Source: Hyphomicrobiales bacterium (GTDB lineage Bacteria; Pseudomonadota; Alphaproteobacteria; Rhizobiales; Rhizobiaceae). From it: a stretch of 64,000 bases of DNA. This document shows positions 55,956 through 64,000 of this stretch, one piece after another; the first letter of the stretch is position 1; each line of letters opens with the position of its first letter. The notes below the pieces were generated by a model, which worked only from the letters and a program-made list of their open reading frames with translations, was not told the DNA's origin and did not search any database. Location: positions 186,001 to 250,000 of the forward strand of contig UBMU01000009.1 in assembly GCA_900466605.1 (NCBI GenBank). Direction: 5' to 3'. A program made the translations under genes and the position numbers.

Positions 55956-55966
55956 TACGCCTCTTT

Positions 55967-56016
55967 ACATACATTCTGTACGTATGTTAATAATCCAAAC
56001 ATACAGACTGTACGTA
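55967..56016. promoter_or_regulatory. two TetR operators between the regulator and VOC gene
   Basis: The pattern ACATACAnnCTGTACGTA-like occurs twice: 55967-55987, an ACATAC...GTATGT dyad, and 55999-56016, ACATACAGACTGTACGTA. The 32-bp spacing puts them three helical turns apart. Confidence 0.7.
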
Positions 56017-56038
56017 AAATCGGGCCGGAGGAAAAGAT

Positions 56039-56464
56039 ATGAAGTCGACCAGCTACTACCCCGTGATCATGACGGACCAAATTCATGAAACGGCTGGCTT
56101 CTATATCAGGCATTTCCGCTTCAAGGCGCTGTTCGAAAGCGATTGGTATATCCACCTGCAATCGATCGAAGCCGAACATGTCACAATCGCCATTCTCGAT
56201 GGCAACCACGAGACGATCCCGGAGATTGCGCGTGGCAAAGTATCCGGACTGCTGCTCAATTTCGAAGTGGAGGATGTCGATACTATCTACGCGACCTGCC
56301 GCGAAGCACAGCTGCCAATCCTGAAACCGATCTGCGACGAGGATTTCGGCCAGAGACACTTCATCACGGCAGATCCGAACGGCGTTTTAATCGACATCAT
56401 CAAGCCGATACCACCAAGTGCCGAGTTCGCCGCGATGTATGATGCCACGGCGCTACCGACCTGA
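56039..56464 (+). CDS. VOC (glyoxalase/bleomycin resistance) superfamily protein
   Basis: The 141-residue protein has the paired beta-alpha-beta fold, with [20 protein letters not shown] in the first half and [20 protein letters not shown] at the end, as in small dioxygenase or resistance proteins. Metal ligands are not certain from the sequence. It is TetR-controlled by context and ends 2 bp from a convergent membrane-protein gene. A role in detoxification is plausible. Confidence 0.85.
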   Translation: MKSTSYYPVIMTDQIHETAGFYIRHFRFKALFESDWYIHLQSIEAEHVTIAILDGNHETIPEIARGKVSGLLLNFEVEDVDTIYATCREAQLPILKPICDEDFGQRHFITADPNGVLIDIIKPIPPSAEFAAMYDATALPT

Positions 56465-56466
56465 GA

Positions 56467-57180
56467 CTAACCTCGAAAGCCTGCATCCTCGCGGGAAATC
56501 AGCTTGTGCAGGTGCACCATCAATCCTGCGGCAAAGAGCGGCGTCAGTAGATTGACGATCGGAATGGCGAGAAAGGCCGCAATGGCAAGCCCCGCCAGAA
56601 AGACTGTCACAGCATGTTTGGCCCGGAACGATCGGGCCTCCTGCGGCGAACGGAACCGCATCGCGGCAAACTCGAAGAACTCGCGGCCGAGCAGATAGCC
56701 GTTGACCAGGAAGAAGGCGATCAGGTTGACGCCCGGCACGAAGAGCAGGAAAAGCGCAACGATATTGCCTAGAACGATCACACCGAGAAATTTGATCGAG
56801 CTTGCGATCGCCGGGCCGAGCGGCATCGCCGTGCCGAGCGGATCCGAGGGATAGTCTCGTTTTTCCACCACCTCAGCCACATCATCGAGAAACAGGCCGG
56901 CAATCAGCGCCGTCACCGGTGACAGCAATAGTGCCAATCCAAGCGCGAGCCCGATGCCGGCGCCGACGGCAAGCACGAAGCCGAGCCAGCCTGCCCAATC
57001 GGGCACGGCCGGAAAAAAGCTGGCAATCCACGGAAAGACAAAGGACATGAAGGCGCTGCGCAACGCCAACCACAGCCCGACGAGCACCAAGAGGGTCAAA
57101 CCCAAAACCTTCCAGAACACTGAGCGTGTTTCCGCCGCAAAAAGATTGACGATGGATAGGCGGGCGGCCTGAAAGATCAT
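56467..57180 (-). CDS. EI24/CysZ-like integral membrane protein
   Basis: The 237-residue protein has about five helices and the EI24-family features AARLSIVNLF-like N-terminus, LFVPGVNLIAFFLVNGYLLGREFFE and an extended GAGIGLALGLALLLSPVTAL. Relatives include sulfate permease CysZ, but the family is broader and substrate is uncertain. The ATG at 57180 follows GGAG at 8 bases; the longer frame to 57510 runs through the divergent promoter region and is rejected. Confidence 0.82.
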   Translation of the reverse strand: MIFQAARLSIVNLFAAETRSVFWKVLGLTLLVLVGLWLALRSAFMSFVFPWIASFFPAVPDWAGWLGFVLAVGAGIGLALGLALLLSPVTALIAGLFLDDVAEVVEKRDYPSDPLGTAMPLGPAIASSIKFLGVIVLGNIVALFLLFVPGVNLIAFFLVNGYLLGREFFEFAAMRFRSPQEARSFRAKHAVTVFLAGLAIAAFLAIPIVNLLTPLFAAGLMVHLHKLISREDAGFRG

Positions 57181-57407
57181 CCTGAGGTCTCCGGTTGCAA
57201 TAACCATGTAGGAATCTGAACTTTGAACGGCAAGGCTGAAATAAATTGGGCCTATTAACCCAAAACTTGTCGGAAAACCTATGTTAATATATAGTAATTT
57301 ATCATTTAAGATTGCTTGAGCCTGAGACGCAGCTTCCGGAATAGTTGCAAACGACAAGCGTTGCCTGAACTCCGAGAAATGCTCCCGGGAAGACCAGGAC
57401 GGCTGAC

Positions 57408-58262
57408 GTGGAAGATTTTGTTCAAAAGCTCCGCCAATATGCCAAGTCCGGCACCCCGGCCGAACGACGAATCGCGAAGTATTTCTCCGAACACCTGAAC
57501 GACCTGCCATTCGAAACAGCCGCCTCTGTTGCCGATCGGCTGGATCTTAGCCCGATGACAGTGGGTCGCTTTCTGCGTGCGCTCGGCTATCAGGGGCTCG
57601 ACAGCGTCAAGGTTCATATCCGCGAGACCAACACCATCTCGCCCTTGCAGATGCAGGCATCCCTGACGGAACTCCAGTCCGACGCCTCCGCGGGCAAGCC
57701 GCTCGCCGTTCTCGTATCTGAACAGATTCAGGCGCTGCACCATATCTATCATCTGACCGGCCAGCAGCAATGGAGTGAAGCCGTCTCGATGATATCAACC
57801 GCACATGAGGTCTTCGTCGCCACGCATGCGCGCCTGTTCGGATTCGCGTCGCACTTTGCCCAGCGATTGACCCACGCCCGCGATGGCGTTCATCCGATTG
57901 ATGGAACGGGGAGCCGCTTTGCAGAGCTGTTCGCACGGCTCGATGGCAGCGACGCCTTGTTGATCGTGATCGATAGCCAGCGCTTCGGCAAAGCCCGTTT
58001 GTTGGCGCGAACCGCACGACGCTACGGCTACAAGGTCATCCTGATCACCGCGCAGGGCGCCAACTGGATACCGGATCAGGCCAATCTCGCGCTCGCCCTT
58101 CCGCCGGCTCGCTCCGACGGCGACGACAACTTGCCTCCGCTGATGGCGCTCCTAGACTGCCTGTCGGAAGCTGTCATCACGGCCGCCGGAGAGGAGGCTG
58201 CCGCCCGCGCGCGTCGCATGAGCGAATTCGGCAACATGCTCGGAGAGAGCGGAAACCGGTAG
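57408..58262 (+). CDS. RpiR family transcriptional regulator
   Basis: The 284-residue protein has an RpiR helix-turn-helix (ETAASVADRLDLSPMTVGRFLRALGYQG) and a SIS sugar-phosphate-binding domain (about 110-270). The start is GTG 57408. It converges with the polyol operon end, 4 bp from the FGGY kinase stop, so a role in sugar-alcohol control is plausible. The divergent gap 57181-57407 is AT-rich with no gene recognised. Confidence 0.91.
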   Translation: MEDFVQKLRQYAKSGTPAERRIAKYFSEHLNDLPFETAASVADRLDLSPMTVGRFLRALGYQGLDSVKVHIRETNTISPLQMQASLTELQSDASAGKPLAVLVSEQIQALHHIYHLTGQQQWSEAVSMISTAHEVFVATHARLFGFASHFAQRLTHARDGVHPIDGTGSRFAELFARLDGSDALLIVIDSQRFGKARLLARTARRYGYKVILITAQGANWIPDQANLALALPPARSDGDDNLPPLMALLDCLSEAVITAAGEEAAARARRMSEFGNMLGESGNR

Positions 58263-58266
58263 ACGC

Positions 58267-59850
58267 CTACTCCATCGCTTCCAATTCAGCGCGGTGACGA
58301 TACATGGCAAGGAGCCTGCGATAGTCACGGTCGTAAAGCGCCTGCTTGGCAGTATCCGGCAATCGCACTTCGCCGCCGGGATACATTGCCGCCCCTGCTT
58401 CTGCGAGACTTCGATAGAGACCGCACGCCACGGAAGCGGCCATCGCCGTACCAAGCAGCACCGCTTCATTCATCCTGGGCACAACGACCTTGCAGCCGGT
58501 CGCATCCGAATAGAGCTCCATCAGCACCGGATTCTTAACATGCCCGCCGGCGACGTGCAGAGTATCAGGTACATAGCCATATTCTTTCATCCGCTCGAGG
58601 ATATGACGGATTCCGAGCGCGATCGCCACGCCCGTGCGCCAATAGAGCGCGCAGAGCCCGTCGAAAGATGTGTCTAGCGTCAGGCCGCTGATACTGCCTA
58701 CGGCGTGTGGGTCGGCAAGCGGCGAGCGGTTACCGTGAAAATCGGGGAGCACGAAGATGCGGGCGCCGAATTCGTCGCCCTCCTCGGCGCGAAGCTGCGC
58801 AATACGCAGGACGATCTTCTGATGCAGGGCCGCAGTCGGCTCGCCACCGGCCGCGTGCATACGCACCATATGGTCGAGCAAAGCGCCGGTTGCCGATTGC
58901 CCTGCCTCAACCAGCCAGGATTCCGGGAAGACCGCTTCGTAGTATGGTCCCCACATGCCGTGACTGGGCTTGCGCTCGCGCGAGAAGGACACGATGCAGC
59001 TCGACGTGCCGGCAATGAGCGCCAACTGGCGTTCCAGGCCGCGGGCATCCCCAGCTTCGCCGCCAAGCGTGCCGAGAGCCCCTGCATAAGCATCGATCAT
59101 GCCGGAAGAGACATGGCACGCCGTTGTCAATCCCAAGGCCGAGGCGGCCTCCTGCGTCAGCGTCCCCACGCTGTTACCGACCGGCACCGTTTCACCCGTC
59201 AGCCGTCCACGTTCCAGAAGGTCATCGAGGCCGATCTGCTCAAGAAAGTCCTTCTGCCACCCCTTGTTAAGATGCGCGAGATAGTTCCATTTTGCCGTTA
59301 GCGTGCAGCGCGAGCGCGCCAACGCACCTGACGCCTTCCAGGTCATGAAATCGGCGAGGTCGAAGAGGTAACCTGTATTCGTCCAAGTGCCGGGCAGCTT
59401 CTTCTTCAGCCACATCAGCTTGGGCATTTCCATCTCAGGTGACATGAAATGTCCGGAGTGTTCCAGCACAGGATGCTCCGTCGCCGTACAGAAATCAGCC
59501 TCCTTCAACGCCCGGTGGTCAAGCCAGACGATCGTGTCGAAACGACGTTCGCCGCCGGTGGAGACGCTGATCTGGTTGCCGTCGACATCACGCACAACAA
59601 GCGAACAGGTGGCGTCGAAGCCGATCGCGCCTACCGATGCCGGCGCCGCGCCCGATTGTTCCATCGCCTTGCGCACGGCAATGCAGACCGCCGACCAGAT
59701 ATCCTCGGAATCATGTTCGGCGTGATTTTCACGCGGCCTGTTCATGATGATCGGGTGTTCGGCCTTGCCCAGCAACGCGCCGCGGGCGTCGAAGACGCCG
59801 GCGCGCGCACTGCCCGTGCCGATATCGACCGCGACCACATGCTGAGGCAT
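58267..59850 (-). CDS. FGGY family pentulose kinase (ribulokinase-like)
   Basis: The 527-residue kinase opens with VVAVDIGTGSARAGVFDARG and carries the substrate region GFDATCSLVV and VAGGHVKNPVLMELYSDATG near the C-terminus. Length and these motifs match the D-ribulokinase/FGGY subgroup rather than xylulokinase. It should phosphorylate a ketopentose or related ketose. Its ATG overlaps the HAD gene stop (TAATG), so translation is coupled. It ends the mannitol/sorbitol operon. Confidence 0.88.
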   Translation of the reverse strand: MPQHVVAVDIGTGSARAGVFDARGALLGKAEHPIIMNRPRENHAEHDSEDIWSAVCIAVRKAMEQSGAAPASVGAIGFDATCSLVVRDVDGNQISVSTGGERRFDTIVWLDHRALKEADFCTATEHPVLEHSGHFMSPEMEMPKLMWLKKKLPGTWTNTGYLFDLADFMTWKASGALARSRCTLTAKWNYLAHLNKGWQKDFLEQIGLDDLLERGRLTGETVPVGNSVGTLTQEAASALGLTTACHVSSGMIDAYAGALGTLGGEAGDARGLERQLALIAGTSSCIVSFSRERKPSHGMWGPYYEAVFPESWLVEAGQSATGALLDHMVRMHAAGGEPTAALHQKIVLRIAQLRAEEGDEFGARIFVLPDFHGNRSPLADPHAVGSISGLTLDTSFDGLCALYWRTGVAIALGIRHILERMKEYGYVPDTLHVAGGHVKNPVLMELYSDATGCKVVVPRMNEAVLLGTAMAASVACGLYRSLAEAGAAMYPGGEVRLPDTAKQALYDRDYRRLLAMYRHRAELEAME

Positions 59851-60539
59851 TAAAGCGTCATCCCGTCCTGCTTATGTTTTCGGACAAGGTGTATCAAATC
59901 CGGCATTGCGTCAAACACGGCCTCGGGGGACAGCCGGTCGAGTTCAGCGCGATAGCCGGAAAAATTGGCATGCGAGCCGCCCGTGAAGGCAAACACGGTC
60001 ATGCCCGCCGCCTTGGCGGCCTCGATGCCGGCCGGACTGTCCTCGATAACCACGCAATCGGCGGGATCGACATGCATTTCACGCGCTGCATGTAGAAAAA
60101 GATCCGGCGCTGGCTTGCCGTGCTTCACCATCGTCGCGCTGAAAATGTCAGGCAGGCGATCGATCAGACCGGTAACCGTCAGCGACAGGCGGATACGCTC
60201 GATCTGACTCGACGACGCGACACAGCAGGGAATACCGAGGCGATCTATCGTTTCGGCAATCCCGTCAATTGGCTTCAACTCTTTGCGAAACCGCGCATAA
60301 AGGTCAGTGCGGATCTGCTCGAGAAATTCCTGGCCTGGGTGAACGTTGTATTCTGTCTTCATCGTCTCGATGACCGTTGCCAGACTGCGCCCGAGAAAAC
60401 GGCCATAGACCTCCTCCTCGGTGATCGGCACGTTGAGATCGTTCATCGCCTTGACGAGGACGCTCACCGAGATCGGTTCGCTGTCGACCAGAACGCCATC
60501 GCAATCGAAAATAACGAGCCGTGTTTCAGCCTCAGCCAT
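59850..60539 (-). CDS. HAD family sugar phosphatase (beta-phosphoglucomutase-like)
   Basis: The 229-residue protein has motif I FDCDGVLVDSE (D12, D14), motif III HGKPAPDLF and motif IV VIEDSPAG. It belongs to the subgroup of small-sugar phosphatases and phosphoglucomutases. It probably removes phosphate from an accumulating sugar phosphate. It sits between mtlK and the FGGY kinase and overlaps the kinase start by 1 base. The ATG at 60539 was chosen over a longer frame to 60683. Confidence 0.88.
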   Translation of the reverse strand: MAEAETRLVIFDCDGVLVDSEPISVSVLVKAMNDLNVPITEEEVYGRFLGRSLATVIETMKTEYNVHPGQEFLEQIRTDLYARFRKELKPIDGIAETIDRLGIPCCVASSSQIERIRLSLTVTGLIDRLPDIFSATMVKHGKPAPDLFLHAAREMHVDPADCVVIEDSPAGIEAAKAAGMTVFAFTGGSHANFSGYRAELDRLSPEAVFDAMPDLIHLVRKHKQDGMTL

Positions 60540-60622
60540 GGCAGACCCAATCGCAGTTGGTGCAGGAAGATCCTTCCGCCGAACGAGGCGGAGGCTGGCG
60601 GCAGGGATGCCGCCACTGATCC

Positions 60623-62104
60623 TTACACAGCAAGCTTGTTGTCGAGATAAAGCTGCAGGGTTTCGCGCGTGCCCTTTTCCCACAGGGTTTTCAGCGCGTG
60701 GGCAAAGCGCTTGCGGAACACCTCGGATTTCGACACCTCGCCGAAAATGTCGTCGAAGGCGAGGAAGGCCATCGGGTCGTCCTTGGCTTTCAGTGCTGCC
60801 GCATGCAGCCGGTCGGCGCTTGCATCGTTGAAGACGATGTCCTTGCCGCTATCCGTCTTGCCGGCAAAGTAGCGGCACCACAGCGCCGACACGAGAGCCA
60901 GACCAACGACATCCCGACCCTGGTTCAGATTGTCGAGCGTCGACGGCAGGATGAATTTCGGCTGCCGGTTCGATCCGTCCTGCGCAAGGCGTGGGATCGT
61001 ATCGGCAATCTTCGGATTGAACAGCCGGTGCTCGATCAATGCGAAATAGTCTGTCAGCGATGTATCCGGCACCGGCGGAACGATCGGGATGATCTCTTCC
61101 TTCTCAAGCTTGGCGAGGAAGGCACGGATCAACGGATCCTCCATCGAGTCATGCACGAAATGGATGTCCATCAGCGCCGCCGGATAGGCGATCGCCGCGT
61201 GCCCTCCGTTTAGGATGCGGATCTTCATGTGCTCGTAGGGCGTCACGTCAGGGACGAAGGTGACGCCGACCTTCTCCAGCGCCGGCCGCCCTGCGGTGAA
61301 CTTGTCTTCCAGTACCCACTGCTTGAACTCTTCGCAATAAACCGGCCAGTTGTCCTCGATGCCGAAGGCATCCTTCAGGAGATCGATTTCGCGCTGCCCG
61401 GTGGCGGGGGTAATGCGGTCCACCATGGCGTTCGGAAAGGCGACATTCGCCTTGATCCAGTCGGCAAAGTCCGGATCGGAAAGACGCGCGGTGCCGACGA
61501 CGGCATTCGACGTGACGACGCCGTTATGCGGAATGTTATCGCAGGACATGACCGTGAACGGCACGATGCCCTTCTCCTTGCGCGCCTTGAGCCCGGCGAC
61601 AACAAGACCGAAGACCGTTTTCGGTTCCGCAGGATTCTGGCCGTCGGCCGCGATGGCCGGATGGCCGGGATTGAACTTGCCGGATGCGTCGATGAAATAG
61701 CCGCCTTCGGTGATCGTCATCGAAACGATGCGGATTTCGGGATCGGCGAGCTTGGCGATGATCGTCTTGGCATCGCCGACCGGAAGGATGTCGATCATCG
61801 GCGCGGTGACGCGCGCTGCCGTCTTGTTGTTGTCCTGCTCGACGACGGTCGTCAGGAAATCCTGGGCGGCGAGCTTGTCGCGCATCGCCGCATCGGAGGG
61901 CAGAATACCCGCGCCGATAATCGCCCAGTCATGTTCCTGCCCCAGGTTGAACAGGTCGTCGAGATAAATCGCCTGATGGGCGCGGTGAAAGTTGCCAACG
62001 CCGAAGTGCACGATGCCCGCCTTCAGCGACGCCCGCTCATAGGCCGGTACGGCGGCTGTCTTAGCCGCGTCGGAAAGCGTTGCCAGCGATAGTTTGCACG
62101 TCAT
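60623..62104 (-). CDS. mtlK: mannitol 2-dehydrogenase (polyol dehydrogenase)
   Basis: The 493-residue long-chain polyol dehydrogenase oxidises mannitol, and often arabitol or sorbitol, to the ketose with NAD. The dinucleotide motif is VHFGVGNFHRAHQ and the catalytic cluster lies in HMKIRILNGGHAAIAY (K294, N299, H302). It follows the smoK-like ATPase gene by 108 bp in the same direction. The resulting fructose or xylulose enters central metabolism. Confidence 0.95.
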   Translation of the reverse strand: MTCKLSLATLSDAAKTAAVPAYERASLKAGIVHFGVGNFHRAHQAIYLDDLFNLGQEHDWAIIGAGILPSDAAMRDKLAAQDFLTTVVEQDNNKTAARVTAPMIDILPVGDAKTIIAKLADPEIRIVSMTITEGGYFIDASGKFNPGHPAIAADGQNPAEPKTVFGLVVAGLKARKEKGIVPFTVMSCDNIPHNGVVTSNAVVGTARLSDPDFADWIKANVAFPNAMVDRITPATGQREIDLLKDAFGIEDNWPVYCEEFKQWVLEDKFTAGRPALEKVGVTFVPDVTPYEHMKIRILNGGHAAIAYPAALMDIHFVHDSMEDPLIRAFLAKLEKEEIIPIVPPVPDTSLTDYFALIEHRLFNPKIADTIPRLAQDGSNRQPKFILPSTLDNLNQGRDVVGLALVSALWCRYFAGKTDSGKDIVFNDASADRLHAAALKAKDDPMAFLAFDDIFGEVSKSEVFRKRFAHALKTLWEKGTRETLQLYLDNKLAV

Positions 62105-62212
62105 GTTTCAGTCCTCTTGAAGGTCTTCGGGATCGGCCGTGACCCCGGTCTGCCCATGCCGGGCAACCTTGTCCGGCACGCTCTCTCGTCCCCAACCCGG
62201 CAACAAAGCTGT

Positions 62213-63211
<999 letters not shown>

Positions 63212-63229
63212 GTTTCTCTCCCTGATATC

Positions 63230-64000
63230 TTATTTCACCGCGCCGAAGGTCAGGCCGCGGACAAGTTGTTTCTGCGAGAACCAGCCGAGGATCAGGATCG
63301 GGGCGATCGCCATGGTGGAGGCTGCCGAAAGCTTCGCGTAAAACAGGCCTTCGGGGCTGGAATAGGACGCGATGAATGCCGTCAGCGGTGCCGCTTTCGA
63401 GGCGCTGAGGTTCAACGTCCAGAAGGCTTCGTTCCAGGCGAGTATGATGTTCAGAAGCAGCGTCGAAGCAATGCCCGGTACCGCCATCGGCGTCAGCACG
63501 TAGATGATTTCCTTGGCAAGGGATGCACCGTCCATGCGGGCCGCTTCCAGGATTTCGCCGGGAATTTCCTTGAAGTAGGTATAGAGCATCCAGACGATGA
63601 TCGGCAGGTTGATCAAGGTCAGGATGATCACCAGACCGAGGCGACTGTCGAGCAGGCCCGTGTTGCGGAACATGAGGTAGATCGGGATCAGCGCACCGAC
63701 CGGCGGCATCATCTTCGTCGACAGCATCCACATCAGCACGTCCTTCGTCCGCTTGGTCGGCGAAAACGCCATCGCCCAGGCGGCCGGGATCGCGATGATC
63801 AGGCCGATCAGCGTCGAACCGAACGAAATGATCACTGAGTTCATGAAGTGGCCGAGATAGTTCGAGCGGCTCTGCACCTCCGAGTAGCTCTCCGTCGTCC
63901 AATGGAAGAACAGGAACTGCGGCGGCGAGGCGATGGCATCCGCTTCCGTCTTGAAACTCGTCAGGAACGTCCAGAGGATCGGGAAGAAAATCAGGATGCC
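63230..64000 (-). CDS. smoG: polyol ABC transporter permease (SmoG-like), N-terminus cut by window edge
   Basis: The reading frame is open from the right window edge to a stop at 63230, giving at least 256 residues. The MalG-type EAA loop is EAARMDGASLAKEIIYVLTPMAVPG, and the C-terminus is QLVRGLTFGAVK. A GTG at 63877 in frame is internal, since upstream codons (SFKTEADAIASPPQF) match the family. The remaining N-terminus and the partner permease and binding protein lie outside the window. Confidence 0.93.
   Translation of the reverse strand, partial: GILIFFPILWTFLTSFKTEADAIASPPQFLFFHWTTESYSEVQSRSNYLGHFMNSVIISFGSTLIGLIIAIPAAWAMAFSPTKRTKDVLMWMLSTKMMPPVGALIPIYLMFRNTGLLDSRLGLVIILTLINLPIIVWMLYTYFKEIPGEILEAARMDGASLAKEIIYVLTPMAVPGIASTLLLNIILAWNEAFWTLNLSASKAAPLTAFIASYSSPEGLFYAKLSAASTMAIAPILILGWFSQKQLVRGLTFGAVK

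Overview
The window looks like a chromosomal segment of an alphaproteobacterium of the Rhizobiales, most likely Rhizobiaceae (Rhizobium, Sinorhizobium or Agrobacterium type). The reasons are high GC, dense short operons on both strands, many sugar ABC transporters paired with LacI, SorC or RpiR regulators, several class III cyclases, a smo/mtl polyol locus, xylBA behind a LacI gene, and a candidate EcfG-type stress promoter. No rRNA, tRNA, IS element, prophage or CRISPR array was recognised. It reads as ordinary host chromosome with a catabolic and regulatory bias, and I saw no clear pseudogene.

Layout. 1-7.4 kb: a membrane GGDEF-EAL protein, an FMN reductase, a GH1 beta-glucosidase with a perfect palindrome upstream, an ABC-F ATPase, a DoxX-like membrane protein and a small secreted protein. 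7.5-16.9 kb: a sugar isomerase/epimerase plus Gfo/Idh/MocA oxidoreductase operon, a cyclase-TolB-TPR protein, and a three-gene sugar ABC importer facing its LacI regulator across a pair of dyad operators. 16.9-22.1 kb: a small protein, a DUF2233 protein, and a lacI-xylB-xylA operon. 22.2-33.2 kb: two copies of the same module (EmrB-like MFS pump, EmrA-like adaptor, divergent TetR), separated by an AraC/GyrI-like regulator, terC with a striking structured leader, and a PhyH dioxygenase/AraC pair. 33.2-38.7 kb: a glutathione peroxidase, a DUF4239 protein, gltX-lysS and a membrane protein with a charged tail. 38.8-46.0 kb: a LysR gene and a ydcSTUV-patD-like putrescine/polyamine uptake and oxidation operon ending in a SnoaL-like exported protein. 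46.1-50.2 kb: a DUF1328 protein, a helix-turn-helix plus cyclase fusion, a DUF1345 protein and a divergent SDR/amidohydrolase pair of L-fucose-pathway type. 50.2-57.4 kb: transaldolase, SorC regulator, Ada-like repair protein, DUF2244, nth, a TetR/VOC pair and an EI24-family membrane protein. 57.4-64 kb: an RpiR regulator and the polyol operon read leftwards: permease (cut by the window edge), smoK-like ATPase, mtlK, HAD phosphatase, FGGY kinase.

Together the genes describe a soil or plant-associated heterotroph that imports sugars, polyols and polyamines, channels them through xylose isomerase, pentulose kinases, mannitol dehydrogenase and transaldolase into the pentose phosphate pathway, and exports toxic compounds by inducible tripartite pumps. 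The observations most worth checking are the terC leader (13-bp perfect inverted repeat hiding the ribosome binding site, with a possible pseudoknot), the TPR cyclase that has lost its transition-state arginine, the HTH-cyclase fusion, the gltX-lysS pair of unusual type, and the operator palindromes that pair regulators with targets. I did not find a convincing entirely new multi-gene system.
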